Source of the DNA: Endozoicomonas sp. Mp262
GTDB taxonomy: Bacteria; Pseudomonadota; Gammaproteobacteria; Pseudomonadales; Endozoicomonadaceae
Direction of reading: 5' to 3'
DNA length: 64,000 nt
Assembly: GCF_025643335.1 (NCBI RefSeq)
Contig: NZ_CP092489.1
Location: 691,501-755,500 of the forward strand
Within the stretch, counting starts at the first letter, position 1; each line of letters opens with the position of its first letter. The notes beneath the pieces were generated by a model. That model was not told the DNA's origin and made no database searches. It worked only from the letters and a program-made list of their open reading frames with translations. The position numbers and the translations under genes were made by a program. Positions 36,954 to 44,698 of the stretch are shown here, piece by piece.

Positions 36954-37010
36954 AGAAACTGCCTTTTTTATTATTGAAGGGCTACTGACGTTTGATGGCA
37001 AGCTCAGCCC

Positions 37011-37940
37011 TTAAAATGCATTAAGCGCTGCACCAATTGGGCAGGCCATGGCAGGACCGATACCACCGGCAGACCCGGATACACTGATATCCGCTTTTAC
37101 GGCTACTGCTATTTTGGTTGGATCAGTGGTATCGGCTGTGGTGGTAATACTGCTCAGGCTGGCTTTATAACTGCCTTTAGCCCAGGCCATATCGTTGCCT
37201 TTTTTATCTGACCCGGAGAGTGGTTTATTGATATAGGATGCAGTGCCTGCGGCCGCCACGGCATTAATAGTATCCGGACTGACCAGCGCATAATAAGCCT
37301 TATCAGGCGTACTGAACCCTTCAAAGGACAGAGCCGTTTTATTCGTGGACAAGGTGGCTGCCGTTACCAATTGATTGCTGAGAATGGTAATACCCGGATC
37401 ATTGAAGGTTATTCCCTGGTAGCTTGGCAAGTCTGGTAATTTAATGGTTCCCAGTACACTTTCTGCCATATCAAGGGCGGCAGGCACAAGAATGCTGGTG
37501 ACGAACCACTGGTCAAACTGGCTAAAGCTGGAGGTATCAATACTCACCGCCTGGGGATCAAGACTGAGCACACCACGGGTCATTGCCGCTGTCAGATAAA
37601 CGGTTAATTGCCCTTCAGCATCTACCGGGCTGCCATTATCAATGGACTCAGAACCACTGATATCCGGGAAATGAATCTGGAAACAGTTATCCTGTGGTAA
37701 CGACGCATCTTTATTCTTTTTGATGGCCTTGTCCCAGCTGGCCTGATCAGGTGGAGTAAGCGTAACGGTGGGAGCAGCTTTCACATCATAAGTGAGCTTA
37801 ACAGCCCCCTTACCTGAAATATCTTTACTATAACTGCCTTCAAAATAACTGCTTTTTGCGGATGGATTGGCATACAGGGCCGCTATGGCACTGTTCAGGC
37901 TCGCCTCCCCAACCCCGATGGCAATATCAAAATTACTCAT
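37011..37940 (-). CDS. Cluster protein, 309 aa, ending CPIGAALNAF
   Basis: Paralogue of the preceding entry (helix-first N-terminus, VTLTPPDQASWDKAIKK, FDQWFVTSILVPAALDMAESVLGTIKLPDLPSYQGITF). It ends ACPIGAALNAF, nearly the same as the end of the giant protein (LCPVTAALNAF); the 320-residue paralogue lacks this tail. No signal peptide. It overlaps the protease gene by eight bases, so the two are translationally coupled and probably function together. Lipid-binding fold is a possibility only. Confidence 0.68.
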   Translation of the reverse strand: MSNFDIAIGVGEASLNSAIAALYANPSAKSSYFEGSYSKDISGKGAVKLTYDVKAAPTVTLTPPDQASWDKAIKKNKDASLPQDNCFQIHFPDISGSESIDNGSPVDAEGQLTVYLTAAMTRGVLSLDPQAVSIDTSSFSQFDQWFVTSILVPAALDMAESVLGTIKLPDLPSYQGITFNDPGITILSNQLVTAATLSTNKTALSFEGFSTPDKAYYALVSPDTINAVAAAGTASYINKPLSGSDKKGNDMAWAKGSYKASLSSITTTADTTDPTKIAVAVKADISVSGSAGGIGPAMACPIGAALNAF

Positions 37941-38535
37941 GATCTGACGTCTCGTTATTGTTTATTTTATCAGGAGCAGTCCAAAACGTTTCCGTCCATA
38001 CTGCCCCTGTCCCTCTATAACCCTTGGGAAAATCCCCATAGGGCAACACAGCCGGGCCATACAAAGAGTCTTCTATATGCAGGAGCTGCCCTTCGGCAGT
38101 CACCCCCTTAATCACAAGATAGTGGGCACCGCCCTGAAACCACTCAATACGAACGCAAGGCAAACGGGCCGCATGGATTTCCAGAAAAATGCGTTCAAAG
38201 CTGGGGCGTCCCAAACTCCAGTGGCTATAGCAGCCTACCAATGCCAGGCTTTTATCAACCGTCATCTGACAGTTGCAGGAATGGTCATTGTCAGGGGGAT
38301 CAGGGAGATCTCTGGCATCTATGCCAAGCAGGGTACAGGCTACCTGTTGCTGATTAAGGCCACAGGTTCCGTAGAATTTTGCAAGGGAAGCCGCAATGGC
38401 TGCCCAGCACCAGCTACTGAAAAACTGTTGCTCTAAAGAAAAATCAAGCACCAGATCATGGCTGGGGTTAACAGTCTCTAGCCTGTGGTTTATACCAAGC
38501 TTACGAGCCGATTCATGCTCTATTGTTATTTTCAT
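37933..38535 (-). CDS. Papain-like (C39/C70-type) cysteine protease
   Basis: This 200-residue protein has the papain-like layout. Oxyanion Gln37 and nucleophile C43 are in EQQFFSSWCWAAIAASLAKFYG, H138 is in WFQGGAHYLVIKGV and D156 in LLHIEDSLYGP. Several extra cysteines (C58, C67, CNC at 87-89, C102, C127) could be redox- or metal-related. No signal peptide. It is the first gene of the minus-strand cluster, so it is probably expressed with it, perhaps maturing a cluster protein or acting on a host target. Peptidase family is by motif; substrate unknown. Confidence 0.75.
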   Translation of the reverse strand: MKITIEHESARKLGINHRLETVNPSHDLVLDFSLEQQFFSSWCWAAIAASLAKFYGTCGLNQQQVACTLLGIDARDLPDPPDNDHSCNCQMTVDKSLALVGCYSHWSLGRPSFERIFLEIHAARLPCVRIEWFQGGAHYLVIKGVTAEGQLLHIEDSLYGPAVLPYGDFPKGYRGTGAVWTETFWTAPDKINNNETSDHE

Positions 38536-38745
38536 TGTGTCCCGAAAGTTAACTAATCAGGCAGCACCGGGGATCTTCCCGGATAGCTTAAGGCCTTTCT
38601 AGCTAAAGCCGGTGATAGCATTGTTATTTATTTTCAGCACCACCGCCAGCAAGTGTAAGTATCCACAAAATAGCTGGCTTGACATACTATACGTAGTGAT
38701 TGAGCAGGTTACAACCAAAGTGGTTATGCAGAGGATATCCCCCTG
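38536..38745. promoter_or_regulatory. Leader region of the minus-strand cluster
   Basis: These 210 bases, between the protease start and the end of an IS3 element, must contain the promoter for the cluster unless the IS has displaced it. I see no convincing operator. Distal sequence upstream has been replaced by the IS. Confidence 0.4.
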
Positions 38746-38811
38746 TGCCAGCATAGTTGTCGCCTCTTCCGGTTTTTCAAAGCTTAACAGGGGGCGGTCA
38801 GTGAGTAATCA

Positions 38812-39274
38812 ATGGCCCGCTATTCAGAAGAGTTAAAAGAATCTGTCATTCAGAAAATGATGCTTCCCAATAATGTGCCTGCCTCTCAGTTGGTGAGTGA
38901 AACTGGCATCTCTGATGTGACGCTGTACACTTGGCGATGGTAAAAAACCGGATCAATGGACACCTGACAACCAGTTGGCCGTCATTATTGAAACAGCCGC
39001 ATTAAACGAAGCGGAACTGGCGGAGTATTGTCGTAAGAAAGGCCTGTTTGCTGAACAAATTCAACAGTGGAAAGAGGCCTTTGTCAGCAGCGGTTCTGCT
39101 CAGCCCGACAGGCAGCGCAAGAAGCTGTCTGACGAGCATAAAAAAGACAAGCAAACCATTAAAAAACTGGAGCGTGAACTCAAGCGCAAGGACAAAGCGT
39201 TAGCAGAGACTGCCGCCTTGCTGGTACTCACAAAAAAGGCCCAAGAGATCTGGGGGGAACCAGAGGACGATTAG
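38812..39274 (+). pseudogene. IS3 family transposase OrfA, broken
   Basis: The frame begins MARYSEELKESVIQKMMLPNNVPASQLVSETGISDVTLYTW, a helix-turn-helix, and stops at 38947-38949. The gene resumes in another frame with GDGKKPDQWTPDNQLAVIIETAALNEAELAEYCRKKG and a coiled-coil tail (KLERELKRKDKALAETAALLVL). The join at about 38940 has lost the connecting codons that normally lie between TLYTW and GDGK in such OrfA proteins. A deletion with frameshift is the simplest explanation. Confidence 0.75.
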
Positions 39275-39321
39275 TCCCGCTTCCGGATCGACAAAACGCG
39301 GTTAAACTGATCAGGCAAGCT

Positions 39322-40336
39322 ATGAAAGAGGGTGCCCGGCAGTCAAAAGCCTGCCAAGCCCTGGGGTTGTCAGAAAGGACAGTACAACGCTGGACACTGG
39401 GAGATAGTGTGATGCCTGATAATCGTGACAATGCTGATAGGCCAGAACCCGTTAACAAGCTGTCTGAAGCAGAGCGACAGGCGATAATTGACGTCTGCAA
39501 TAGCGATCGTTTTAAAAGCCAGCCACCCAGCCAAATTGTCCCCACACTAGCGGATGAGGGTGAGTATATGGGGTCTGAGAGGACATTCTATCGAGTCCTT
39601 CATGAAAAAGGGCAACAGCATCATCGGGGACGGGCAGCCAACCCTAGCCGGCACAGGCCAACCTCATACTGTGCCACTGGTCCTAATCAGGTGTGGTCTT
39701 GGGATATCACTTTTTTACGCTCCCCGGTGCGGGGGCAGTTTTACTACCTCTATTTAGTGATGGACATCTATAGCCGCATGGTTGTTGCCTGGGAAGCTCA
39801 TGAAAATGAATCGGCTGAACATGCGTCAGAACTGATAAATAAAGCCTGCATCAGGCATGGCATCGCTGCTGGCAGTAGGCCATTGGTTCTGCACTCGGAC
39901 AACGGTAGCGCGATGAAAGGTAGCACTATGCTGGCAACATTACAGCGACTGGGAGTGGTGACTTCATTCAGTCGTCCCCGGGTGAGCGATGACAACCCTT
40001 ACTCAGAAGCTATCTTCAGGACGTTGAAGTACCGTCCTGATTACCCCCAGGAGTCCATTTACTGATCTTGCTGATGCACGTGGTTGGGTGCATGGTTTTA
40101 CTCAATGGTACAACGAAGAGCACAAGCACAGTGGACTGAAATTCCTGACACCGGGGCAAAGGCACCGGGGAGAGACAAGGAATGTCATGGATAACCGGAA
40201 AGCGGTCTATGAGCTTGCCAGAAAACGCCACCCAGAGCGTTGGGGCAAAAGAACCATAAGGAACTGGGATTTACATGATGAGGTCTGGCTAAATCCAGAT
40301 AAGCCTGTTGCTGATCAACTAAGAGAAGCAGCATGA
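39322..40336 (+). pseudogene. IS3 family transposase OrfB, frameshifted
   Basis: The DDE integrase domain is present: NQVWSWDITFLRSPVRG (first Asp), LVLHSDNGSAMKG (second Asp) and PRVSDDNPYSEAIFRTLKYRP (Glu). After PDYPQ the frame breaks (stop at 40065) and continues one frame away as PFTDLADARGWVHGFTQWYNEEHKHSGLKFLTP to the normal end at 40336. A single-base change near 40050-40060 explains the break. The protein would lose its last third. Confidence 0.8.
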
Positions 40337-40349
40337 GGTGAGGCGACAA

Positions 40350-40703
40350 CTATGTTGACAAACACCGATATATACAATCAAAATAATCACCAGTATCACG
40401 AAACTTTGTGTAATTTACCCAGTCGTCATCTGGAAAATCGCGCCTCCAGTATATGTTATTAGAATGTTGCTCAAAATATCCATCACCAATAAATGGACCC
40501 GCTAAAACAGCTTCAGTTTCGCTATATTCGTCAATACCTATTTCTATAGCAGCGGTAACAAAAGGATTAATAAAATCAGGAAGTCTATCCTTATTAGTCT
40601 CTACAATTTCTCCACATGATACAGGAGACTTTGCTCTGACAATATAAACAGCATCTTCATCATAACCATCTTTACAGAACATAACAGCGAACCATAATTT
40701 CAT
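40350..40703 (-). CDS. Hypothetical protein truncated by IS3
   Basis: 117 residues; not recognised. It is acidic and rich in Y, D and F (YDEDAVYIVRAKSP, IGDGYFEQHSNNIYWRRDFPDDDWVNY). The last codons (LST and the stop) lie inside the IS3 right end, so the C-terminus is probably replaced. Small acidic proteins of this type can be immunity proteins, but there is no partner toxin to support that here. No signal peptide. Confidence 0.5.
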   Translation of the reverse strand: MKLWFAVMFCKDGYDEDAVYIVRAKSPVSCGEIVETNKDRLPDFINPFVTAAIEIGIDEYSETEAVLAGPFIGDGYFEQHSNNIYWRRDFPDDDWVNYTKFRDTGDYFDCIYRCLST

Positions 40704-40767
40704 GACAGCCTCTCTTGGCTATAGAAAAATAAGGAGTTTTAGAGAATTTTAGGGGAAGTTTTAGAAG

Positions 40768-40782
40768 TTTTAGGACACCCAT
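40768..40782. repeat. 15-bp direct repeat, left copy
   Basis: TTTTAGGACACCCAT occurs here and at 41784-41798 in the same orientation, one on each side of the PAP2-like gene. A perfect 15-base match about 1 kb apart is unlikely by chance and might mark recombination or insertion ends. Confidence 0.6.
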
Positions 40783-40865
40783 AAATTTTCCAATATAAAT
40801 CAATGGCTCAGTTTTATGGCTATCCCATCAAATTATATATGACACCTTTCCCACTTTTCTTGGCA

Positions 40866-41627
40866 TTAAACCTCAGGTTCTTTACCGGAAGCTGGAAAAT
40901 TACACCCTTTAGTACCAGATTTGAAAGTCAGATAATAGAAGGTTGCCCCAAGAAGCAGTCCACAAATGAGATCCCAGATATAATGCTGCTTGGTGGTGGC
41001 TATGCTGAGGGATAAACAACTCAGCCATATCCACAGGAATACAATGGTAGCTTTGCCCATCCACTTTTGTACACTCAGAGTGATTAACAAAGGATGGGCT
41101 ATATGAAGGCATGGCCATGAGTTGAATTCAGTATCAACGGCGTAAAGATAATAGAAGAAGTGGCTGTAGAGCTGGTTGGAACCTTCCAGTGCACTTTGAA
41201 CTTGATCTCTCATTCTTACCGGTGCCGGGCAGAAAATAAAAAATAAGGTTGCAGTGAGAGTCATAAGCATCTGAGATTGCAAAAGCAGTTTAACCCGGTG
41301 GATCCCTTCTTTGTTGGGAGGGTAGAAAAAGCAATGCACAAAGAAGAACAGAAATAGCGTATTGTAAATATAGACAGTTTCCGGAATAAACGGAATTGAC
41401 CGGTCAAGCAGACAGCCATCGGCCAGGCGGAACATGGATGCCGGCTCAAAATATACGCTCAAGCGAAGGGAAGGGAACCAGTTGCTGACTCCATAGATTA
41501 CGGCAGAAAACACAACAAAGAAAAATGTGATCAGTACACAGTTTTTCCTGTTTCTCAGGCCGCTGTTGAAAAAAGGCCGTTGCCAGACTTTCCATTCTTT
41601 TTGCAGAAAAACAGTAAATATAGACAT
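40866..41627 (-). CDS. PAP2_3-type membrane phosphatase (inositolphosphotransferase-like)
   Basis: From ATG 41627 (MSIFTVFLQKEWKVW; an in-frame GTG lies two codons upstream) the protein has about 253 residues and five to six membrane segments. The catalytic motifs fit the PAP2_3 branch: NSWPCLHIAHPLLI (acid-base His) and TTKQHYIWDLICGLLLG (His nucleophile and Asp). An earlier extracytoplasmic loop has CPAPVRMRD. Members act on lipid or sphingolipid-linked phosphates. The gene stands alone, flanked by direct repeats and AT-rich sequence. Not an orthologue of the second PAP2 gene at 53180-53812. Confidence 0.75.
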   Translation of the reverse strand: MSIFTVFLQKEWKVWQRPFFNSGLRNRKNCVLITFFFVVFSAVIYGVSNWFPSLRLSVYFEPASMFRLADGCLLDRSIPFIPETVYIYNTLFLFFFVHCFFYPPNKEGIHRVKLLLQSQMLMTLTATLFFIFCPAPVRMRDQVQSALEGSNQLYSHFFYYLYAVDTEFNSWPCLHIAHPLLITLSVQKWMGKATIVFLWIWLSCLSLSIATTKQHYIWDLICGLLLGATFYYLTFKSGTKGCNFPASGKEPEV

Positions 41628-41783
41628 AATCACTTGCTCAAAACGGGTAGGTGCCTGTGCGTTACTTTCTTCTGGGCTACTCGGGATGTAACGCCATTTT
41701 TTTAAGTGGTTGCTGGAGATAGGTTTCTTTTCTTATCTCTAGCAACTATAGCTAAAAAACTTTTATATAAAAAATTTTTAAAT

Positions 41784-41798
41784 TTTTAGGACACCCAT
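41784..41798. repeat. 15-bp direct repeat, right copy
   Basis: Identical to 40768-40782. Downstream of it starts an AT-rich gene (41855). The pair bounds the PAP2-like gene. Confidence 0.6.
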
Positions 41799-41854
41799 TA
41801 CTTCTCAGTTTTGTCTTATATTGTTGTTTTACCGAATAGATCGATGTGGATTTT

Positions 41855-42877
41855 ATGTGGATTATATTAACAACAGTGACTCTCTCTTTTTTCACAATAT
41901 TGGCAGAAGCAGCTGCACTGAACTCAGCCATCATGGAAATTAATGAAATTGATATGGAGTTTTATTGTGAACAATCATGTTCTGATCGAACTTTTACAAC
42001 CTGGCAAAGGTTTCCTCACTTATACCCATGGATTCACGAAGACACCAATAATGGGGGAAAAGATGTTTCCGTGCTTCTTATAGGCTGTGGCCGTTTTGAG
42101 ACTGAAACGAAAAATGAGAAATATCATGAATATCCTCAATTGCTTGAGTTAAGTAGAGTATTATCAACAAGAAGCCATATAAAACTACTGGATAATAATG
42201 ATATAATCATTAATGACTATGCTCAGGGAAAATTTTTGTTGACTAACTTTCCTGAAATGCAATTTAATTTGCAGACGTTTTTTTTTAAATCCACCTTTCC
42301 TTCAAATCTTGCTAAAAAGTTATGGCTCGACCCACCGGATAGTAATGTACCCTGTGCTTTACACCAGCGATCGTATATTCATATGGATGTCAACAATTTG
42401 TTAACTGGCCATTATCCGATAAATACAGCCTTCGATTATATAGTAGCAACATTCAGTATTTTTTATCCCATAATGGAGGCCAACCATAAGTTTCTATCCA
42501 GTATTAGTAATCTACATTCTGTAGATAAATGCACTAACTGTCTCGAAGAATTGCTAACCCTCAAAGAAAAAATGCTATCTACTCTACTAGAGGGTGTTGT
42601 TTCTGGTGGCTACATTGTTCTCGATGAACCTACGTATAGAATGTGGCGTGCGGGTTTTTCTCTTATCATGGACGAATTCATGACATTTTCTGATTTTTTA
42701 AACAGAAATGGCTATAAAGTTAATGCCCCGATAAAAAAAATATCACCAATCCCAACAGGTATAGAGCTTCCAAGTAAAAGCGTTATCAAGGGTTGTGTTG
42801 TTATGAATGACCTCAGGCCAGGCGTAAAACATTTTACGTGCTTCCCTTTAATTCTTATTCAAAAAATAATCAAATGA
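41855..42877 (+). CDS. Exported protein with methyltransferase-like fold
   Basis: From ATG 41855 (MWIILTTVTLSFFTILAEAAA; a GTG at 41846 is in frame) a clear signal peptide precedes a domain resembling a Rossmann-type methyltransferase. VSVLLIGCGRFETE could bind SAM (glycine-rich strand-turn), FDYIVATFSIFYP occupies the motif IV position, and LLEGVVSGGYIVLDEP follows as in class I enzymes. The acidic residue after the glycine turn is displaced, so SAM binding is uncertain. It is AT-rich and has four or more cysteines in the mature part (CEQSCSD, CTNC). Export of such a fold suggests action on host material; this is inference. Confidence 0.5.
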   Translation: MWIILTTVTLSFFTILAEAAALNSAIMEINEIDMEFYCEQSCSDRTFTTWQRFPHLYPWIHEDTNNGGKDVSVLLIGCGRFETETKNEKYHEYPQLLELSRVLSTRSHIKLLDNNDIIINDYAQGKFLLTNFPEMQFNLQTFFFKSTFPSNLAKKLWLDPPDSNVPCALHQRSYIHMDVNNLLTGHYPINTAFDYIVATFSIFYPIMEANHKFLSSISNLHSVDKCTNCLEELLTLKEKMLSTLLEGVVSGGYIVLDEPTYRMWRAGFSLIMDEFMTFSDFLNRNGYKVNAPIKKISPIPTGIELPSKSVIKGCVVMNDLRPGVKHFTCFPLILIQKIIK

Positions 42878-43049
42878 CATCCAGGCAGTACGTGCTTTCC
42901 CTGTCTGATAAAAACAGTTATTTCACACACATAGTGTTAGTCCATTCATTCAAATCAATACCTTTGGAAAGAATAGGTGGGGCATCTTCAATAATAGCCC
43001 CCTGCTTCCCTGCGCTACCCTGCCACTCCAGTCTTTGGTATTTCCAGAT

Positions 43050-43108
43050 TAGGGGCTGTCGGACTTAAGTCTGTCCTACTGCGGTCGAAGCAAATTGGTC
43101 TAGAGATT
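43050..43108. repeat. Half copy of the CTTAAG-family element
   Basis: TTAGGGGCTGTCGGACTTAAG is followed by CTGTCCTACTGCGGTCG and GCAAATTGGTCTAG, matching one half of the 172-bp element at 3481-3652. IS630 copy B begins right after it (TA at 43110). The other arm is not found on the far side of the IS, so the element was partial before or lost afterwards. Confidence 0.7.
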
Positions 43109-43249
43109 CTAAACCGCGCCCATTTAGAAAACCGTAGTTTGATAGATCAGTGTAAGGGCGCGCTTTAGTATAAAAAGTATGTCATTCTATCTCGATAAAT
43201 ACGACCTGTCAGTCAAGTTAAAATCAGTAATATAGCGCTTTTTGCCTGC

Positions 43250-44370
43250 TTGACCATGGTATTGAAAGTCTCTCCAGAAAAGTGGAATCAAACCAGGGAT
43301 TGCCTGCTTCAGCAATCCATACATGCTTCTCATCCCCGTACACGTGAGCGTTTTTCGGCGCTTTATCAAGTTTCTCAGGGAGACTCAGCCTCTAACGTCG
43401 CTAAGCAACTGGGGCGTCGCCTTGATACCGTCACGAACTGGATTCACCTCTACCATGATAGCGGGCCTGAAGCCATGACTTATAAACGGACAGGTGGCCG
43501 CCCCCCTTTTGCCAAATAATCAGTAAAGCAGCCGCAGGCCTGATTGACAGAAATTTAGAAAAAGCTGCTTCTCAGGAATACTCTCCCATCCGCCCTCGCT
43601 GGACTTTAAAGTATCTGGTTCAGTGGTGCTGGGATCAATTTCAGGTACGGTGTTGTCGTGAGACCATACGACAAGCACTCAAACGACTGGGATATTCATG
43701 GAAGAAAGCCAAAAAACTGCTTAATAAAGCCGATACCGGCAAGCGGGCTGATTTTTTGGAAACATTGAAACCACTGCTATCGAAAGCCATGTTCCAGAAA
43801 CGCCTACTGGTTTACATTGATGAGGCTCATATACATCAGGAGACGGACATTGGATATGGCTGGTCTCGCAAAGGCGAACGCTTCTGGGTCAGCTCTCACT
43901 CGCCAAAACTGGCTGATAAGATTACGTTCTATGGTATTTATTACTACAACCTGGGACAGGTTAGAATCTGGCCTTATCCCTGTGGACGAAAAGAGCACAC
44001 AGTCAATGTACTGGAACGCATCAGGCAAGAACATCCTGACAGGGAGATTGATATTGTTTGGGATGGTGCCTCCTGGCACACCGCTCATGTTGTGAGAGAT
44101 GCAGGGCTTCGCCTCAACCTGAATATTATCCAGATGCCGGCGTATAGCCCCGACTTTATGCCTGTGGAAGCACTGTGGCGCTGGTTACGAGAAGATATCA
44201 CTTATCACCATTGCCACAAAACGGCAGAAGACTTACTTAAGGCAGTCAATAGCTTCACTCACCGTATCAATCAGAACCCTGAAGAAATTGCTGATAGATT
44301 ATGGGTCAAAGACAGCCTGAATGATGAGGAGGAGTCCATGAGGTCAGTCAGGCTGTCAGCCGTCTCATAA
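43250..44370 (+). CDS. IS630 family transposase, -1 frameshift (copy B)
   Basis: The N-terminal frame (43250-43519) has the helix-turn-helix FSALYQVSQGDSASNVAKQLGRRLDTVTNWIHLY and ends RTGGRPPFAK. The -1 frame continues AAAGLIDRNLEKAASQEYSPIRPRWTLKYLVQW and holds the catalytic residues: RLLVYIDEAHIHQET (Asp), DIVWDGASWHTAHVV (Asp) and MPAYSPDFMPVEALWRW (Glu). The overlap contains C CCT TTT (43504-43510), which fits the X XXY YYZ slippery pattern in the correct phase. The frame is open throughout, so a full product of about 373 residues is possible. A simple mutation is the alternative. Confidence 0.78.
43504..43510 (+). promoter_or_regulatory. Putative -1 frameshift site (C CCT TTT)
   Basis: Zero-frame codons are CGC CCC CCT TTT GCC AAA TAA. 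The heptamer C_CCT_TTT is in phase for -1 slippage. The zero frame ends three codons later at TAA. No downstream structure was worked out. Confidence 0.45.
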
Positions 44371-44440
44371 AAGTCCGGTTTTCTAAATGGTTGGGGTTTA
44401 ATCACTGGAATGGAGTTCCTTATCATCAAGTGCTTATCGT

Positions 44441-44545
44441 TCAGGAAGCCGTAAAATGGCTGAACCTGGAGTTGATATCACTACCTATAGCCCCGACCTT
44501 ATCCCTGAGAGAGTCCATTCTAACAAAGAACCCGTTTTTGATGTT
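44441..44545 (+). pseudogene. Possible transposase remnant
   Basis: The reading GSPEAVKWL-like phrase QEAVKWLNLELISLP, with YSPDLIP in a neighbouring frame, recalls the block before the catalytic Glu of IS630 transposases. It is short and broken. It lies just outside IS630 copy B and may belong to an older copy. Confidence 0.3.
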
Positions 44546-44698
44546 TGGAAGGTGGAAGTGTTTTAGCCCGGATATTTTGGAATTATATGCCGTTTTAGTT
44601 GTCTATGTGATGTAAGGATTCAGATAGCAGTGTCTTATAAGGGAAATACATAGCTTTTAATTAAAATTTATAATAATAATCCCAAAAGGAATAAAGCA

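Larger units (their letters stand above)
38746..40357. mobile_element. IS3-type insertion sequence, decayed
   Basis: The ends are imperfect inverted repeats with TG...CA termini: the left begins TGCCAGCATAGTTGTCGCCTC and the right is the complement of TGTCAACATAGTTGTCGCCTC. No flanking duplication is evident. Both orfs are disrupted, so it is likely immobile. Confidence 0.75.
43112..44398. mobile_element. IS630 family insertion sequence (copy B)
   Basis: TA dinucleotides flank the element (43110-43111 and 44399-44400). The terminal inverted repeats share CCATTTAGAAAACCG (43120-43134) with its exact complement at 44376-44390; the outermost bases are less conserved. One transposase, split by frame, is inside. 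A different subtype from copy A at 21123. Confidence 0.85.

Noticed and set aside
35991-37940. Direct assignment to the botulinum OrfX/P47 (TULIP) family
   Set aside because: Only a general beta-plus-long-helix pattern is seen; no motif allows a firm family call.
43187-43369. Minus-strand open frame across the IS630 start
   Set aside because: It spans the IS end and the transposase start region, with no family features; a shadow frame.
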